Source: Sinomicrobium kalidii
Lineage (GTDB): Bacteria; Bacteroidota; Bacteroidia; Flavobacteriales; Flavobacteriaceae
Direction of reading: 5' to 3'
Assembly: GCF_021183825.1 (NCBI RefSeq)
Contig: NZ_CP089211.1
Span: forward strand, 3,583,501 to 3,647,500
DNA length: 64,000 nt
Made by a program: the position numbers and the translations under genes. A model generated the notes under the pieces. That model ran no database searches. It saw only the letters and a program-made list of their open reading frames with translations, and was not told the origin of the DNA. Within the stretch, counting starts at the first letter, position 1, and each line of letters starts with the position of its first letter. Below are positions 1 through 9,475 of this stretch, one piece after another.

Positions 1-746
1 AAATACTCACCGGGGTAGAAGAACTCCAGGTGTTATTGCGTGAAGGCCTGCCTTTTAACTCGTATGTAGGGTTGAAAAGGGACGGTTATTTCCGGAGTAT
101 GGAAGAAATTGAAGGTGCAGCCGTACCCGAAGGTCTCACGGTAGTTCCCGGCGATAACCGCTATGTGGATGTCAATGAAGACGGGGTGATCAATGATGAT
201 GACAAATTCATTTTCGGAAACCCTTTTCCCAGATATACCTATGGGTTTACCTATAATCTCGGTTTCAAAAACCTGGATTTGAGCATTTTTGTACAGGGTG
301 TGGGAAAACGGACCATGATGATACGCGGGGAACAGGTAGAACCCTTCCATTATAACTACGGGATGACCATGTACACCCACCAACTGGACTACTGGACCCC
401 GCAAAACCCCGATGCACGCTATCCGCGCCTGGCCAATAACGGAACCCAGTCCAATACCAACAATTTCAGAAGAGGGTCCGATATGTACCTGTATGACGGC
501 GCTTATTTGCGATTGAAAAACCTCCAGATAGGATACACACTTCCGCAGGAAGTATCGGAAAAACTGGGTATGAAGAGTTACAGGGTTTATTTTTCAGGAC
601 AAAACCTGTTCACCCTCTCCAAAGTAAAGTTCGTCGATCCCGAGCTTTCCGAATTTGACAGTAACCTTAATTCTTCGGGTGCAAACAGCGGAAGGGCGTA
701 TCCCACCCTCGTGTACTGCGGATTTGGTATAGATATCAGCTTTTAA
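1..746 (+). CDS. SusC-family TonB-dependent receptor, C-terminal part
   Basis: The reading frame is open to the left edge (first full codon at 3), so this is the last ~248 residues of a longer protein; the GTG at 30 is internal. The sequence is typical of the end of a SusC/RagA barrel. It has a calcium-loop-like DVNEDGVINDDDK followed by barrel strands such as YTYGFTYNLGFKNLDLSIF, the late motif YLRLKNLQIGYTLP, and a final strand ending in Ile-Ser-Phe. SusC proteins are outer-membrane channels that import oligosaccharides with TonB energy. A SusD gene follows after 12 bases and then alpha-mannan hydrolases, so the substrate is probably a mannan oligosaccharide (inference). The signal peptide, plug and TonB box lie outside the window. 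Confidence 0.93.
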   Translation, partial: ILTGVEELQVLLREGLPFNSYVGLKRDGYFRSMEEIEGAAVPEGLTVVPGDNRYVDVNEDGVINDDDKFIFGNPFPRYTYGFTYNLGFKNLDLSIFVQGVGKRTMMIRGEQVEPFHYNYGMTMYTHQLDYWTPQNPDARYPRLANNGTQSNTNNFRRGSDMYLYDGAYLRLKNLQIGYTLPQEVSEKLGMKSYRVYFSGQNLFTLSKVKFVDPELSEFDSNLNSSGANSGRAYPTLVYCGFGIDISF

Positions 747-758
747 AAAATCAGACCG

Positions 759-2387
759 ATGAAAACTCATATTCGAAATAAAATCAAATATCTCGTATTT
801 CTGGTAGTGCTGGCGACAGCTTGTGAAGACCTGGACCTGGTCCCGGAAAACGAATTTACCGACCAGAACTACTGGACCAGTACGGACAGGGCCATGAGTG
901 TTTTGAACACGGCTTACTCCCAGCTGTTTACCAGTGCCCGTTTTTTCTATAACGAAGCCTTGTCAGACAATGCCTTTAACGGCAGAGGCGACAACCAGGG
1001 AGTAGCTTCCATAGCTGCCGGGACCTACGACCCTTCACTGGGCAGGCTCAAAAGTGAATGGAACGATCGTTATGCAGGGATAAAAACCTGTAACCTCCTG
1101 CTCGAAAACATAGACCGGATAGAAGACATGGACGGAACCCTGCGTGAGAGGATGAAAGCCGAAGCGCGTTTCATAAGAGCGTTCCAGCATTTTCAGTTGA
1201 CAACGTGGTTCGGCGATGTGCCGTTGGTGTCTGCCGATCTTTCACTGGAAGAAGCCCAGACCATCAACCGTACACCGCACGAAGAAGTACTGGATTTCAT
1301 ACTGAAGGAATTGGATACGGTGACAACAATTCTACCGGCTAATACGGAATACCCCGAAGCCGATCGCGGAAGGATAACCCGTGGTGCGGCAATAGCGCTA
1401 AAAGCCCGGGCACTCCTGTATGAAGGCCGATGGGAAGAAGTGGCGACCACTTGTGAACGGCTTATAAACAACAGTACCAATGGCAGTTATGCACTTTTCT
1501 CTTCGTATGAGGGCCTGTTCCTCCCGGAAAACGAATATAACAGCGAAGACATATTCAGCCTGCAATACCTGCCCGAGGACCGTACCTGGGGAGAGTTTTT
1601 TGACATGGCACCCTTATCGGCCGGGGCAAGGCTCAACGCCCTGGCACCCACCCAGGAACTGGTAGACAGTTATCCCATGACCAACGGCAAGCCCATAGAC
1701 GATCCCGGTTCCGGTTATGATGAAGAAAACCCGTATGCCAACAGAGACCCCAGACTTACCCATACCGTGGTCTATCACGGATATGAATGGCAGGACCCGG
1801 ACGGGGGCAGTCATACGATATATATAGAACCCGGATCGTCGCCGGGGGAACCTACGGATGAATATGTGCCGGGTTCTTCGGCAAGTCCTACCGGGTATTA
1901 TGTACGAAAGTATTTTGATCCCACCCATCAGTCCTCGCTGGCGTCTGGCCTGAACCTTATGCTCATCCGCTATGCCGATGTACTCCTGATGTATGCCGAA
2001 GCCAAAAATGAACTGGGACAGATGGACCAGGGCACCTGGGACATGACCATCAGGGCATTGCGCGAACGCGCCGGTTTTGAGGAGCCGCAGGCGCTTGCCT
2101 TCGACAGTTCGCTGGGACAGGAAGCACTGCGCCGGATTATACGGAACGAACGCCGGGTGGAACTGGGAATGGAGGGCCTCCGGATATTCGATATAAGAAG
2201 GTGGCGCATTGCAGAAGATGTACTGAACGGCTGGGCACACGGTGCGAAATTCGATCCCGCCTCCCCGGACGACGGTTACATCCGGGCGAACCAGAGGAAT
2301 TTTGACCCCGGCAAACATTACCTGTGGCCCATACCGAGAGACGAACGCCTTATTAACGGTAACCTTTCCCAGAATCCCGGGTGGTAG
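759..2387 (+). CDS. SusD/RagB-family glycan-binding lipoprotein
   Basis: A 542-residue surface lipoprotein that pairs with the SusC just upstream (12-base gap) to capture glycan at the cell surface. It has a lipoprotein signal ending in LATAC, followed by the family start EDLDLVPENEFTDQNYW. Helical TPR-like segments follow (AEARFIRAFQHFQLTTWFGD), and the C-terminal SusD motifs are RYADVLLMYAEAKNELG and GLRIFDIRRWRIAEDVL. It ends with the usual YLWPIPRDE and NPGW. The length matches the family. The mannan specificity is inferred from the GH76, GH125 and GH92 genes downstream; the binding face cannot be read from sequence alone. Confidence 0.95.
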   Translation: MKTHIRNKIKYLVFLVVLATACEDLDLVPENEFTDQNYWTSTDRAMSVLNTAYSQLFTSARFFYNEALSDNAFNGRGDNQGVASIAAGTYDPSLGRLKSEWNDRYAGIKTCNLLLENIDRIEDMDGTLRERMKAEARFIRAFQHFQLTTWFGDVPLVSADLSLEEAQTINRTPHEEVLDFILKELDTVTTILPANTEYPEADRGRITRGAAIALKARALLYEGRWEEVATTCERLINNSTNGSYALFSSYEGLFLPENEYNSEDIFSLQYLPEDRTWGEFFDMAPLSAGARLNALAPTQELVDSYPMTNGKPIDDPGSGYDEENPYANRDPRLTHTVVYHGYEWQDPDGGSHTIYIEPGSSPGEPTDEYVPGSSASPTGYYVRKYFDPTHQSSLASGLNLMLIRYADVLLMYAEAKNELGQMDQGTWDMTIRALRERAGFEEPQALAFDSSLGQEALRRIIRNERRVELGMEGLRIFDIRRWRIAEDVLNGWAHGAKFDPASPDDGYIRANQRNFDPGKHYLWPIPRDERLINGNLSQNPGW

Positions 2388-2481
2388 GAGACCGGATATA
2401 GCTGAAAAACAGGTTTGAAATGCTGTTATTTCAGAAGTATAATAAAAGACAGATCAACCGTACAACAAAAACTATTCACCA

Positions 2482-3609
2482 ATGAAAACGATATTCACCA
2501 AACTGATACTAATGTCAATTACAGCATTCATAATAGGCTGTAGTGACGATGATACCCTGTCTCATACGGAAGTGTCGCCGGTAAATGCACTTTATGCACC
2601 GGAAGACAATACCTTTATGAACCTGGGGGCGCAAAGTTCGGCCCTCTTCGAATGGCAGGCAGCCAAAGCGGAAGACAACGGGGTAGTCCTTTATGATGTC
2701 GCTTTTGATACCGAAGAAGGTGATTTTTCCGATCCCGTTTACGTAATGCCCTCCGACGGAAAAGGTTTTCAGCAAACGTTAAACCTGCCGTTCTCCGAAC
2801 TCAGCCGTATTGCCGGAATGGCCGGGATACAACCTGAAAATACCGGGAAACTGAAATGGACCGTATTCGCTTCAAAAGGATTGAACATACAGCAGTCTGA
2901 GGTATCCCGGGTAATAGAAGTGGAACGTCCGGGAGGTTTTCCCACGCCCGATGAGCTTTACCTGACCGGGACGGCTACGGAAACCGGAGATGACCTTTCT
3001 GCGGCATCGGCCTTTACAAAGACAGGTGCCTCTACCTTTGAAATATACACCGCTCTCAAAGCGGGAGAATACCAGCTCGTAACCAGAAATACGGGAACTC
3101 CCGACACCTATTTTATTGAGGGGAACAAGCTCCGGGCAGATGGTTCGGCTACTTATGAAGCTGGTGAAGCCGTACACAGGATCAGGATTGATTTCAGTGA
3201 CGGTTCCGTAACCGTTGCCCAGGTGGAAAAAATGGAGTTATGGTTCGCGCCTTTCGGGGAATTCCTGTTCGAACTTCCCTATGCAGGCAATGGCACCTGG
3301 AAAGCGGAAAACGAATACATAGAGTTTAAGCAGGAATCCTGGGGACGGGATGAGCGCTACAAGTTTAGAATGACCCTTACCGAAGGGGGAAATACCCTGG
3401 AAGAATGGTACGGTAGTGCCAATGCGGACAATGTACGCCCGGATGAAAATACGCCCGGTTCCTATTGGTATATGGTACCTGCCCCGGATGACGACTGGAC
3501 CAATACTTTTAAATTCGGCGATGCTGCTGATGAAAGTAATGTAGACATAGAAGTTATATTTAACACCGAGGTGCCGGAATATACCCATGTGGTAACCGTA
3601 CTCGATTAA
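2482..3609 (+). CDS. SusE/SusF-like outer-membrane lipoprotein
   Basis: A 375-residue predicted lipoprotein with lipobox FIIGC. The N-terminal ~130 residues look like the Ig-like SusE domain (SALFEWQAAKAEDNGVVLYD, then LKWTVFASKGLNIQQSEV). Two beta-sandwich carbohydrate-binding modules follow, one starting near ELYLTGTATETGDD and one near KMELWFAPFGEFLFEL. SusE/F proteins are non-catalytic glycan binders at the cell surface. It lies 94 bases after the SusD gene and 12 bases before the GH76 gene, as expected in an operon. The family is assigned on architecture and position; specificity is unknown but probably mannan. Confidence 0.75.
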   Translation: MKTIFTKLILMSITAFIIGCSDDDTLSHTEVSPVNALYAPEDNTFMNLGAQSSALFEWQAAKAEDNGVVLYDVAFDTEEGDFSDPVYVMPSDGKGFQQTLNLPFSELSRIAGMAGIQPENTGKLKWTVFASKGLNIQQSEVSRVIEVERPGGFPTPDELYLTGTATETGDDLSAASAFTKTGASTFEIYTALKAGEYQLVTRNTGTPDTYFIEGNKLRADGSATYEAGEAVHRIRIDFSDGSVTVAQVEKMELWFAPFGEFLFELPYAGNGTWKAENEYIEFKQESWGRDERYKFRMTLTEGGNTLEEWYGSANADNVRPDENTPGSYWYMVPAPDDDWTNTFKFGDAADESNVDIEVIFNTEVPEYTHVVTVLD

Positions 3610-3621
3610 AACAGAATTACC

Positions 3622-4788
3622 ATGAAAACACGAGAATCATTACAAAATGTTATCTTTGGCCTGACTGTACTGATCTTTATTGTTTCCTGTGATAATAATG
3701 CCATACCATTACGGGACCCCGGTGATACCCGGCAGGAAGAAGTAACCTTTACCTGGCCGGAAACTGCCGATTCGTTACAGACGGCTACCCACAATACCTA
3801 TGTGAGTGCAGATGGAACTTACGTCCAGGATAATTTGGGCGATACCAGGTTTCACTACTGGTGGAATTCCCACGTACTGGATGTTCTGGTAGATGGCTAC
3901 CTGAGAACGGGCGATGAAACCTATGTTCCCCGGATGAAAGCCCTTGTACAGGGAATCAGGGCAAGGAATGGAGGAACCTATAGAAATGTATTTAACGACG
4001 ATATGGAGTGGCTCGGCAACGCCTGTATGCGGGCCTACAACGCTACCGGGGACGAGGAATTCAGGGAAGTGGCCGGGTTTGTATGGGAAGAGATCAAAAA
4101 GAGCTGGAGCGACCTCTACGGGGGCGGGATCACCTGGAGGTCCGACAGGCCGCTTGGAAAAAATGCTACATCTAATGCCCCGGCCGCCATACTGGCCATG
4201 CGCCTTTATGAAGCCGGGGGCAATCCCGAAGACCTGCAATGGGCCAGGGATATTTATGAATGGCAGAAAAATACCCTGGTAGATCCCGCATCCGGACTGG
4301 TATGGGATAACATCAACGAGGAGAACGGTGAAGTGGTCATTAATAAAGACTGGATATTTACCTACAATATAGGGACATATATCGGTGCAGGCCTCAAATT
4401 ATATGAAGAAACCGGGGAGGAAGTCTACCTGCAGGATGCCGTAAGAACGGCCACATCTATGATGACGAGCCCCAAACTCACCACGGAAGGATTGCTCCGG
4501 GACGAAGGCCAGGGCGACGGCGGGTTGTTCAAGGGAATCCTCGTAAGGTATTTTACATTACTGATACAGGAACCGGATTTGAATGAACAGGACAGAACGT
4601 CTTTTGCGGAGTTCATGAAATACAATGCTAAAACGTTTTACCAACAAGGGATAAAGCGTCCCGTAATGCTGGGCGGACCAAACTGGCGGGAGCAACCCGG
4701 AGAGCGTACGGACCTTTCCACGCAGCTAAGTGCGGTAATGTTGATGGAGGCAGCGGCAAAACTGGATGAAGAAGGATTGCTGGAATAA
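3622..4788 (+). CDS. GH76 endo-alpha-1,6-mannanase (lipoprotein)
   Basis: A 388-residue enzyme predicted to cut the alpha-1,6-mannan backbone. It has a lipoprotein signal (lipobox IVSC near residue 23). The mature part is an (alpha/alpha)6-barrel-type sequence with the paired aspartates of GH76 at D126-D127 in the stretch FNDDMEWLGNACMRAYNATGD. In characterised GH76 enzymes two adjacent Asp residues at this place act as nucleophile and acid/base. Other family-like segments are GGGITWRSDRPLGKNATSNAPAA (residues ~160-185) and RDEGQGDGGLFKGILVRYF. The start is 12 bases after the SusE/F-like gene, and a 115-base gap precedes GH125. The lipobox suggests action at the outer membrane, where backbone cleavage would supply SusC. 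Confidence 0.93.
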   Translation: MKTRESLQNVIFGLTVLIFIVSCDNNAIPLRDPGDTRQEEVTFTWPETADSLQTATHNTYVSADGTYVQDNLGDTRFHYWWNSHVLDVLVDGYLRTGDETYVPRMKALVQGIRARNGGTYRNVFNDDMEWLGNACMRAYNATGDEEFREVAGFVWEEIKKSWSDLYGGGITWRSDRPLGKNATSNAPAAILAMRLYEAGGNPEDLQWARDIYEWQKNTLVDPASGLVWDNINEENGEVVINKDWIFTYNIGTYIGAGLKLYEETGEEVYLQDAVRTATSMMTSPKLTTEGLLRDEGQGDGGLFKGILVRYFTLLIQEPDLNEQDRTSFAEFMKYNAKTFYQQGIKRPVMLGGPNWREQPGERTDLSTQLSAVMLMEAAAKLDEEGLLE

Positions 4789-4903
4789 AACGGCTCGATC
4801 GAATTCGGGTATTTACGCTATCCCTGCGGTATTAATGGTTTTGATGGTGATACGGTTGTCGTAATCCCGTGAAAAAGATTAATTCTAATTCAACTATAGA
4901 AAA

Positions 4904-6328
4904 ATGCAACGAAGAAAATTTATTCAAAACACGGCGCTTTTGGGAGGTTTGACGCTGGTAGACCCCGTTCATCTGGCGGCCAGCCCGCTGAAAAAGCAGT
5001 TTCCGGAAGTAAGAACACCCAAAGGCAAGAGGAATTTTGAAAGCAGGGCCATCGAAAGTGCCATAAAGGAATTTCAGAAGAATGTCGGGGATAAAGAACT
5101 GGCCTGGTTGTTCAATAACTGCTTTCCCAATACGCTGGACACTACGGTGACCTTTACGGAAAAGAACGGAAAACCCGATACCTATGTCATTACAGGTGAT
5201 ATCGACGCCATGTGGCTCCGGGACAGTTCGGCACAAGTGTGGCCCTACATGGCTTTTGCAGATAAAGACGTCAGACTGAAGGACCTTATTGCGGGGGTCA
5301 TCAACAGGCAAACACAGTATATCCTTAAAGACCCCTATGCCAATGCCTTTTATGATGATCCGCAGAAAAAAGGGGAGTGGACCAGTGATTTTACGGATAT
5401 GAAACCCGGAGTACACGAACGCAAGTACGAAATAGATTCGTTGTGTTACCCCATAAGACTGGGATATAACTACTGGAAAACCACAGGCGATACTTCCCCC
5501 TTTGATGAAGACTGGAAAAAAGCTGTTAAAGCCATACTGAAAGTCTTCAGGGAACAACAGCAAAAAGATGGCCCCGGACCCTATGCTTTCCAGAGGGAAA
5601 CCGCAAATGCCACCGATACCAGGTCGCTTAAAGGTTACGGATATCCCGTAAAACCCGTAGGTCTCATATGTTCGGCATTCAGGCCAAGTGACGATGCTAC
5701 TGTGTTCTCTTTCCTGGTGCCCTCCAACTTTTTTGCCGTGGTGAGTTTGAAACAGGCCGCTGAAATGCTGGAAACCATAGCAGACGATACTGCACTTGCC
5801 GGAGAACTGAAAACCCTGGCTGCCGAAGTGGACCGTGCACTGAAGGAATATGCGGTAGTAAAACACCCGGTACACGGTGATATCTACGCCTTCGAGATTG
5901 ACGGTTACGGCAACCACCTTCTGATGGATGATGCCAATGTGCCCAGCCTGCTGGCACTGCCTTACCTTGATGCTGTAGACAGGAATGATCCGGTGTATGA
6001 GAATACGCGAAAATTCGTGTGGTCTCTGGACAATCCTTTTTTCTTTAAGGGAAAAGCCGCTGAAGGTATCGGCGGACCCCACGTCGGGATCGATATGGTG
6101 TGGCCCATGTCCATCACCATGCGGGGACTCACCAGTACAAATCCAGATGAGGTCAGGGAATGCATTCAGATGCTCAAATCCACTCACGGCGACACCGGGT
6201 TTATGCACGAATCCTTCCACAAGGACGATCCGAAGAATTTCACGCGCTCCTGGTTTGCCTGGGCCAATACACTGTTCGGGGAACTGCTTTGGGAAACCTA
6301 TCGGAAACAACCGGAATTGTTGAGGTAA
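4904..6328 (+). CDS. GH125 exo-alpha-1,6-mannosidase
   Basis: A 474-residue member of the family once called DUF1237, whose characterised members remove alpha-1,6-linked mannose from the non-reducing end. Diagnostic blocks are GDIDAMWLRDSSAQVWPYM (residues 98-116), GGPHVGIDMVWPMSITMRG and HGDTGFMHESFHKDDP. The N-terminus, MQRRKFIQNTALLGG, carries a twin-arginine followed by a hydrophobic stretch. This looks like a Tat signal rather than the Sec lipoprotein signals of its neighbours. Periplasmic location is therefore inferred, consistent with finishing oligosaccharides made by the GH76 enzyme. GH92 follows 30 bases later, so the three enzymes are probably co-transcribed. Confidence 0.95.
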   Translation: MQRRKFIQNTALLGGLTLVDPVHLAASPLKKQFPEVRTPKGKRNFESRAIESAIKEFQKNVGDKELAWLFNNCFPNTLDTTVTFTEKNGKPDTYVITGDIDAMWLRDSSAQVWPYMAFADKDVRLKDLIAGVINRQTQYILKDPYANAFYDDPQKKGEWTSDFTDMKPGVHERKYEIDSLCYPIRLGYNYWKTTGDTSPFDEDWKKAVKAILKVFREQQQKDGPGPYAFQRETANATDTRSLKGYGYPVKPVGLICSAFRPSDDATVFSFLVPSNFFAVVSLKQAAEMLETIADDTALAGELKTLAAEVDRALKEYAVVKHPVHGDIYAFEIDGYGNHLLMDDANVPSLLALPYLDAVDRNDPVYENTRKFVWSLDNPFFFKGKAAEGIGGPHVGIDMVWPMSITMRGLTSTNPDEVRECIQMLKSTHGDTGFMHESFHKDDPKNFTRSWFAWANTLFGELLWETYRKQPELLR

Positions 6329-6358
6329 CCGTCACACAAACCAATTAAAACCGAAATT

Positions 6359-8554
6359 ATGAAAGCATTTTTAAAAAGCGGGATGGTCTTGCTTGTCGTA
6401 TCTTTTTTGTGCTGGAACTGCAAAAAGGAAAATAAAGCGAAGCAGACTCCCGCAAATAAAACGGATGATGTAGCGCTTACATCACACGTAAACCCGTTTA
6501 TCGGCACGGCACCACTTACCGACCCGGAGATTACGGGTTATACGCCTCCGGAGAACTGGCGGGTATGGGCGGGGCTGGTTTATCCCGGCGCTTCCCTTCC
6601 CAATGCCATGGTACAGCTCAGTCCCATTACCGAATACGGCAGTGGGGCCGGATATGAATATGAAGATACGGAGATACTGGGGTTTACCCATACCAATAAA
6701 GGGCACTGGAACCTGTGCAATATTCCCGTACTCCCCGTTTCCGGAAATGCGGAATACCCCTTCAGGTCAACATTCAGTCATGAAGAGGAAAAAGCTTCTC
6801 CCGCTTATTACGAGGTATTGCTGAAAGATTACAATATCGGAGTGAGGCTGAGCACTACCCTGCGCTGTGGTATCCATGAATACACCTACAAAAATCCGGC
6901 ATCCGGTCAAAAACTGCTTTTTGACCTGGGCAGGGCCAATCACCGTGTATCCGACTGGGACATCCGGCTTGTGGGTAAAAGCAGACTGGAAGGTTTTCAG
7001 CAGATGGGCCGGGAAAAGATATATTTCTCGGCCACCGTGAACAGGGAGATAGACAATATCGAAAAAAAGAATGGAGGAGAGCACGAAGGCTATGCCCTCA
7101 TAGAATTGAAAAATAAGGAACAACCCGTAGTCCTGAAAATAGGCCTGTCTTTTGTGAGTGTTGAAAATGCCGCGGAAAACCTGGAAAAGGAAATAGGGCA
7201 TAAAACCCTGGATGAGGTTCATGCCGAAGGAAAAGCCGCCTGGGAAAAACTCCTGTCCGCTATTAAGGTATCCGGAGGGACCGAAAAGCAAAAGGAACTG
7301 TTCTATACTTCGTTGTACCGGGCTTTCCTCTGGCCGGCACTTCGCAGCGATGTTAACGGGGAGTTTACCGATGAGGCCGGACAGCGGCGAAAAGAAGATT
7401 TTCGTTATTACACCATTCCTTCACTTTGGGACACGTATCGCAATAAACTGGTATTACTCGGACTGCTCTCCCCGGATGTTACCGGTGATGTGATTCAATC
7501 CCTGGTGAACCGCGGAAAGATCAGGGGTTTTATTCCCACTTTTTTTCATGGCGATCATGCCGCATCCTTCATTACCAGTTCGTATTTGCGTGGAATAAGG
7601 GGATTTGATGTGGAGAATGCCTATGCATTATTGTGCAATAATGCCTATAAAGAAGGAGGAACAAGACCTTTTATTTCAGAATATATAAAAAAGGGATACA
7701 TTTCCGATCCTGAAGTAGACAATCCGGATGTGGAAAGCAAGGGAAAGGCGGGGGTGTCAAAAACCCTCGAATATGCCTATGACGATTATGCGCTTGCCCA
7801 ACTGGCCAAAGCGATGAAGGATTCCGTCCGGTATGAAGACCTTATGAAAAGGTCAAAAAACTATGCCAATGTCTTTGACCCTTCCGTAAACTTTATGCGG
7901 GGAAAACTTGAAAACGGGAAGTGGATAGCCCCGTTTAACCCGGAATATCCCTATTACGAATACATGTACCGCGAAGCTAACGCCCGGCAGGTATCTTTTT
8001 ATGTTCCTCATGACATGCCGGGGCTGGTGGAACTGTACGGCGGAAGAAAGGAATTTGAAAGCAAACTGGATACCCTGTTTACCATGCCGTGGAACCCGGC
8101 GCATATCGCTAGGAATGTTTCGGGTTTTATCGGACAGTATAGCCACGGTAACCAGCCCGATCACGAGGCGCCGTTTGCCTATTATTTTGTAGATAAGCCA
8201 TACAAGTCACAACAGGTTATCGATACTATCCTGGAAAACTATTACGGTATAGGTGAAAAGGGTCTGGCCCTGGCGGGAATGGACGATGCCGGGGAAATGT
8301 CGTCCTGGTACGTATTTGCCGCAATGGGATTGTATCCCCTGTCTCCCGCCGATCCGGAATACCTGGTTACGGTTCCTTTATTTGATACGGTAGAACTGAC
8401 TTTTGACGGACATAAACCGGTATCCCTGCAAAAAAAGGGCACGGGAAGAAAGTTGAAAGAGATACGTGTAAATACAGCGCCGGTCCGGTCGTATTTTGTT
8501 CCGCATGAAGTTTTGATGCGGGGAGGAGAACTGAAAATTGTGACAGAGGAGTGA
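6359..8554 (+). CDS. GH92 alpha-mannosidase (lipoprotein)
   Basis: A 731-residue exo-alpha-mannosidase of family GH92, which are calcium-dependent inverting enzymes. It starts with a lipoprotein-like signal (SFLCWNC). The mature N-terminus has the family opening HVNPFIGT, then GFTHTNKGHWNLCNIPVLP. The catalytic (alpha/alpha)6 domain has DTYRNKLVLLGLLSP, GNQPDHEAPFAYYF and GMDDAGEMSSWYVFAAMGLYP; the last block carries the conserved acidic/metal-site region. The size is normal for the family. GH92 enzymes commonly remove alpha-1,2 or alpha-1,3 mannose side chains; the linkage here cannot be told from sequence. With GH76 and GH125 it completes backbone and branch hydrolysis of yeast-type mannan. 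It is the last gene before the next sigma factor. Confidence 0.95.
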   Translation: MKAFLKSGMVLLVVSFLCWNCKKENKAKQTPANKTDDVALTSHVNPFIGTAPLTDPEITGYTPPENWRVWAGLVYPGASLPNAMVQLSPITEYGSGAGYEYEDTEILGFTHTNKGHWNLCNIPVLPVSGNAEYPFRSTFSHEEEKASPAYYEVLLKDYNIGVRLSTTLRCGIHEYTYKNPASGQKLLFDLGRANHRVSDWDIRLVGKSRLEGFQQMGREKIYFSATVNREIDNIEKKNGGEHEGYALIELKNKEQPVVLKIGLSFVSVENAAENLEKEIGHKTLDEVHAEGKAAWEKLLSAIKVSGGTEKQKELFYTSLYRAFLWPALRSDVNGEFTDEAGQRRKEDFRYYTIPSLWDTYRNKLVLLGLLSPDVTGDVIQSLVNRGKIRGFIPTFFHGDHAASFITSSYLRGIRGFDVENAYALLCNNAYKEGGTRPFISEYIKKGYISDPEVDNPDVESKGKAGVSKTLEYAYDDYALAQLAKAMKDSVRYEDLMKRSKNYANVFDPSVNFMRGKLENGKWIAPFNPEYPYYEYMYREANARQVSFYVPHDMPGLVELYGGRKEFESKLDTLFTMPWNPAHIARNVSGFIGQYSHGNQPDHEAPFAYYFVDKPYKSQQVIDTILENYYGIGEKGLALAGMDDAGEMSSWYVFAAMGLYPLSPADPEYLVTVPLFDTVELTFDGHKPVSLQKKGTGRKLKEIRVNTAPVRSYFVPHEVLMRGGELKIVTEE

Positions 8555-8687
8555 AAGCTAAAATATTTTGAGGTATTTATAAAAACAAGCGACACATAAA
8601 ATAAAGTTTGTGAAAAAATAAATTAATTTTTGTTAAAATCTTAATTGTTTACTAAGTTTATGCCGATAGTGAAAAGTACCCCGTTCG

Positions 8688-9293
8688 GTGAACAGTTCCA
8701 AAAATGACATAATAAGCAAGAAATTGCTAAAAGGTTTTAGCGAAGGCGATCGTGCAGCGTTCCGGGCTATTTTTGAGCTTATGGAACAAAGGCTGCACGC
8801 ATTTGTTTTTTCCTATACAAAGTCTGATTATATCGCAGAGGAGATCGTCCAGGAAGTATTCATTAAAATATGGGAGCGCAGGGCGGAGATCAAACTCAGG
8901 GGATCGTTCAGTTCCCTTTTGTATACCATGGCGAAAAACCGTACGCTCAATTACTTGCGCAATGCATCACAGCGGGCAGCGATCCGGGATGAGTTGTGGA
9001 AAAACATTTCCCGGTTACAGGAAGATACGGAGGCCGAGGTCATACTTTCCGAGTACCGACAAATACTGGATGATATTGTAGAGCATCTTCCGCAGAAAAA
9101 GCGGTCCATCTATATCATGTCCAGGGAAGAAGGCAAGACCAATGCGGAAATTGCCGATATACTCGGAATTTCACCCAAAACCGTAAAAAATCACTTGTGG
9201 AAAACTTTTGAAACCATAAAAATACAATTACGTCCCCACCTGGAAAACACTATCAAACTTCTTTTTCTGTTGTCCCTGTGCCGTTTCTTTTAG
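8688..9293 (+). CDS. ECF (FecI-type) RNA polymerase sigma factor
   Basis: A 201-residue ECF sigma factor. Region 2 includes DYIAEEIVQEVFIKIWERR; region 4 is a helix-turn-helix with NAEIADILGISPKTVKNHLWK. The C-terminus ends in a hydrophobic tail (IKLLFLLSLCRFF), as often seen in FecI-like sigmas of Bacteroidota. The start is a GTG; no in-frame ATG near it fits better. In this class the sigma is held by a FecR anti-sigma and released when an STN-domain SusC senses substrate; FecR (11751) and STN-SusC (12957) follow. Unusually, a GH127-type gene lies between sigma and FecR. Its targets probably include the two matched promoter-like elements at 9371 and 11640. Confidence 0.93.
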   Translation: MNSSKNDIISKKLLKGFSEGDRAAFRAIFELMEQRLHAFVFSYTKSDYIAEEIVQEVFIKIWERRAEIKLRGSFSSLLYTMAKNRTLNYLRNASQRAAIRDELWKNISRLQEDTEAEVILSEYRQILDDIVEHLPQKKRSIYIMSREEGKTNAEIADILGISPKTVKNHLWKTFETIKIQLRPHLENTIKLLFLLSLCRFF

Positions 9294-9370
9294 TGTGAAA
9301 AAAAATTCAGTTTTTTTATTTGAAAATCAATTACTTAACTATTTATTCAGATTGAACCGGCTGGCAAACC

Positions 9371-9404
9371 GGGACTTTCGGGGAAGTTACGTGTGTTGTA
9401 TATG
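9371..9404 (+). promoter_or_regulatory. Candidate ECF promoter element upstream of the GH127-type gene
   Basis: GGGACTTT (9371-9378) followed, 18 bases from start to start, by ACGTGTGTTGTATATG (9389-9404). It ends 71 bases before the ATG at 9476. The same two blocks with identical spacing occur upstream of fecR at 11640-11673, where the second block differs by one base (ACGTGTGTTGTTTATG). Two-block elements in this place fit recognition by the neighbouring FecI-type sigma. That function is inferred; only the repeat is seen. Confidence 0.5.
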
Positions 9405-9475
9405 GTAACGGGAAGGTAACTGTGACATAGTCCGGCATCCTTCCCATGTATAATTAATCAACCTGTCAGAAGAAA

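Noticed and set aside
4832..6310. 492-residue minus-strand ORF opposite the GH125 gene
   Set aside because: The plus strand encodes a clear GH125 enzyme with family motifs; the reverse frame has no recognisable domain.
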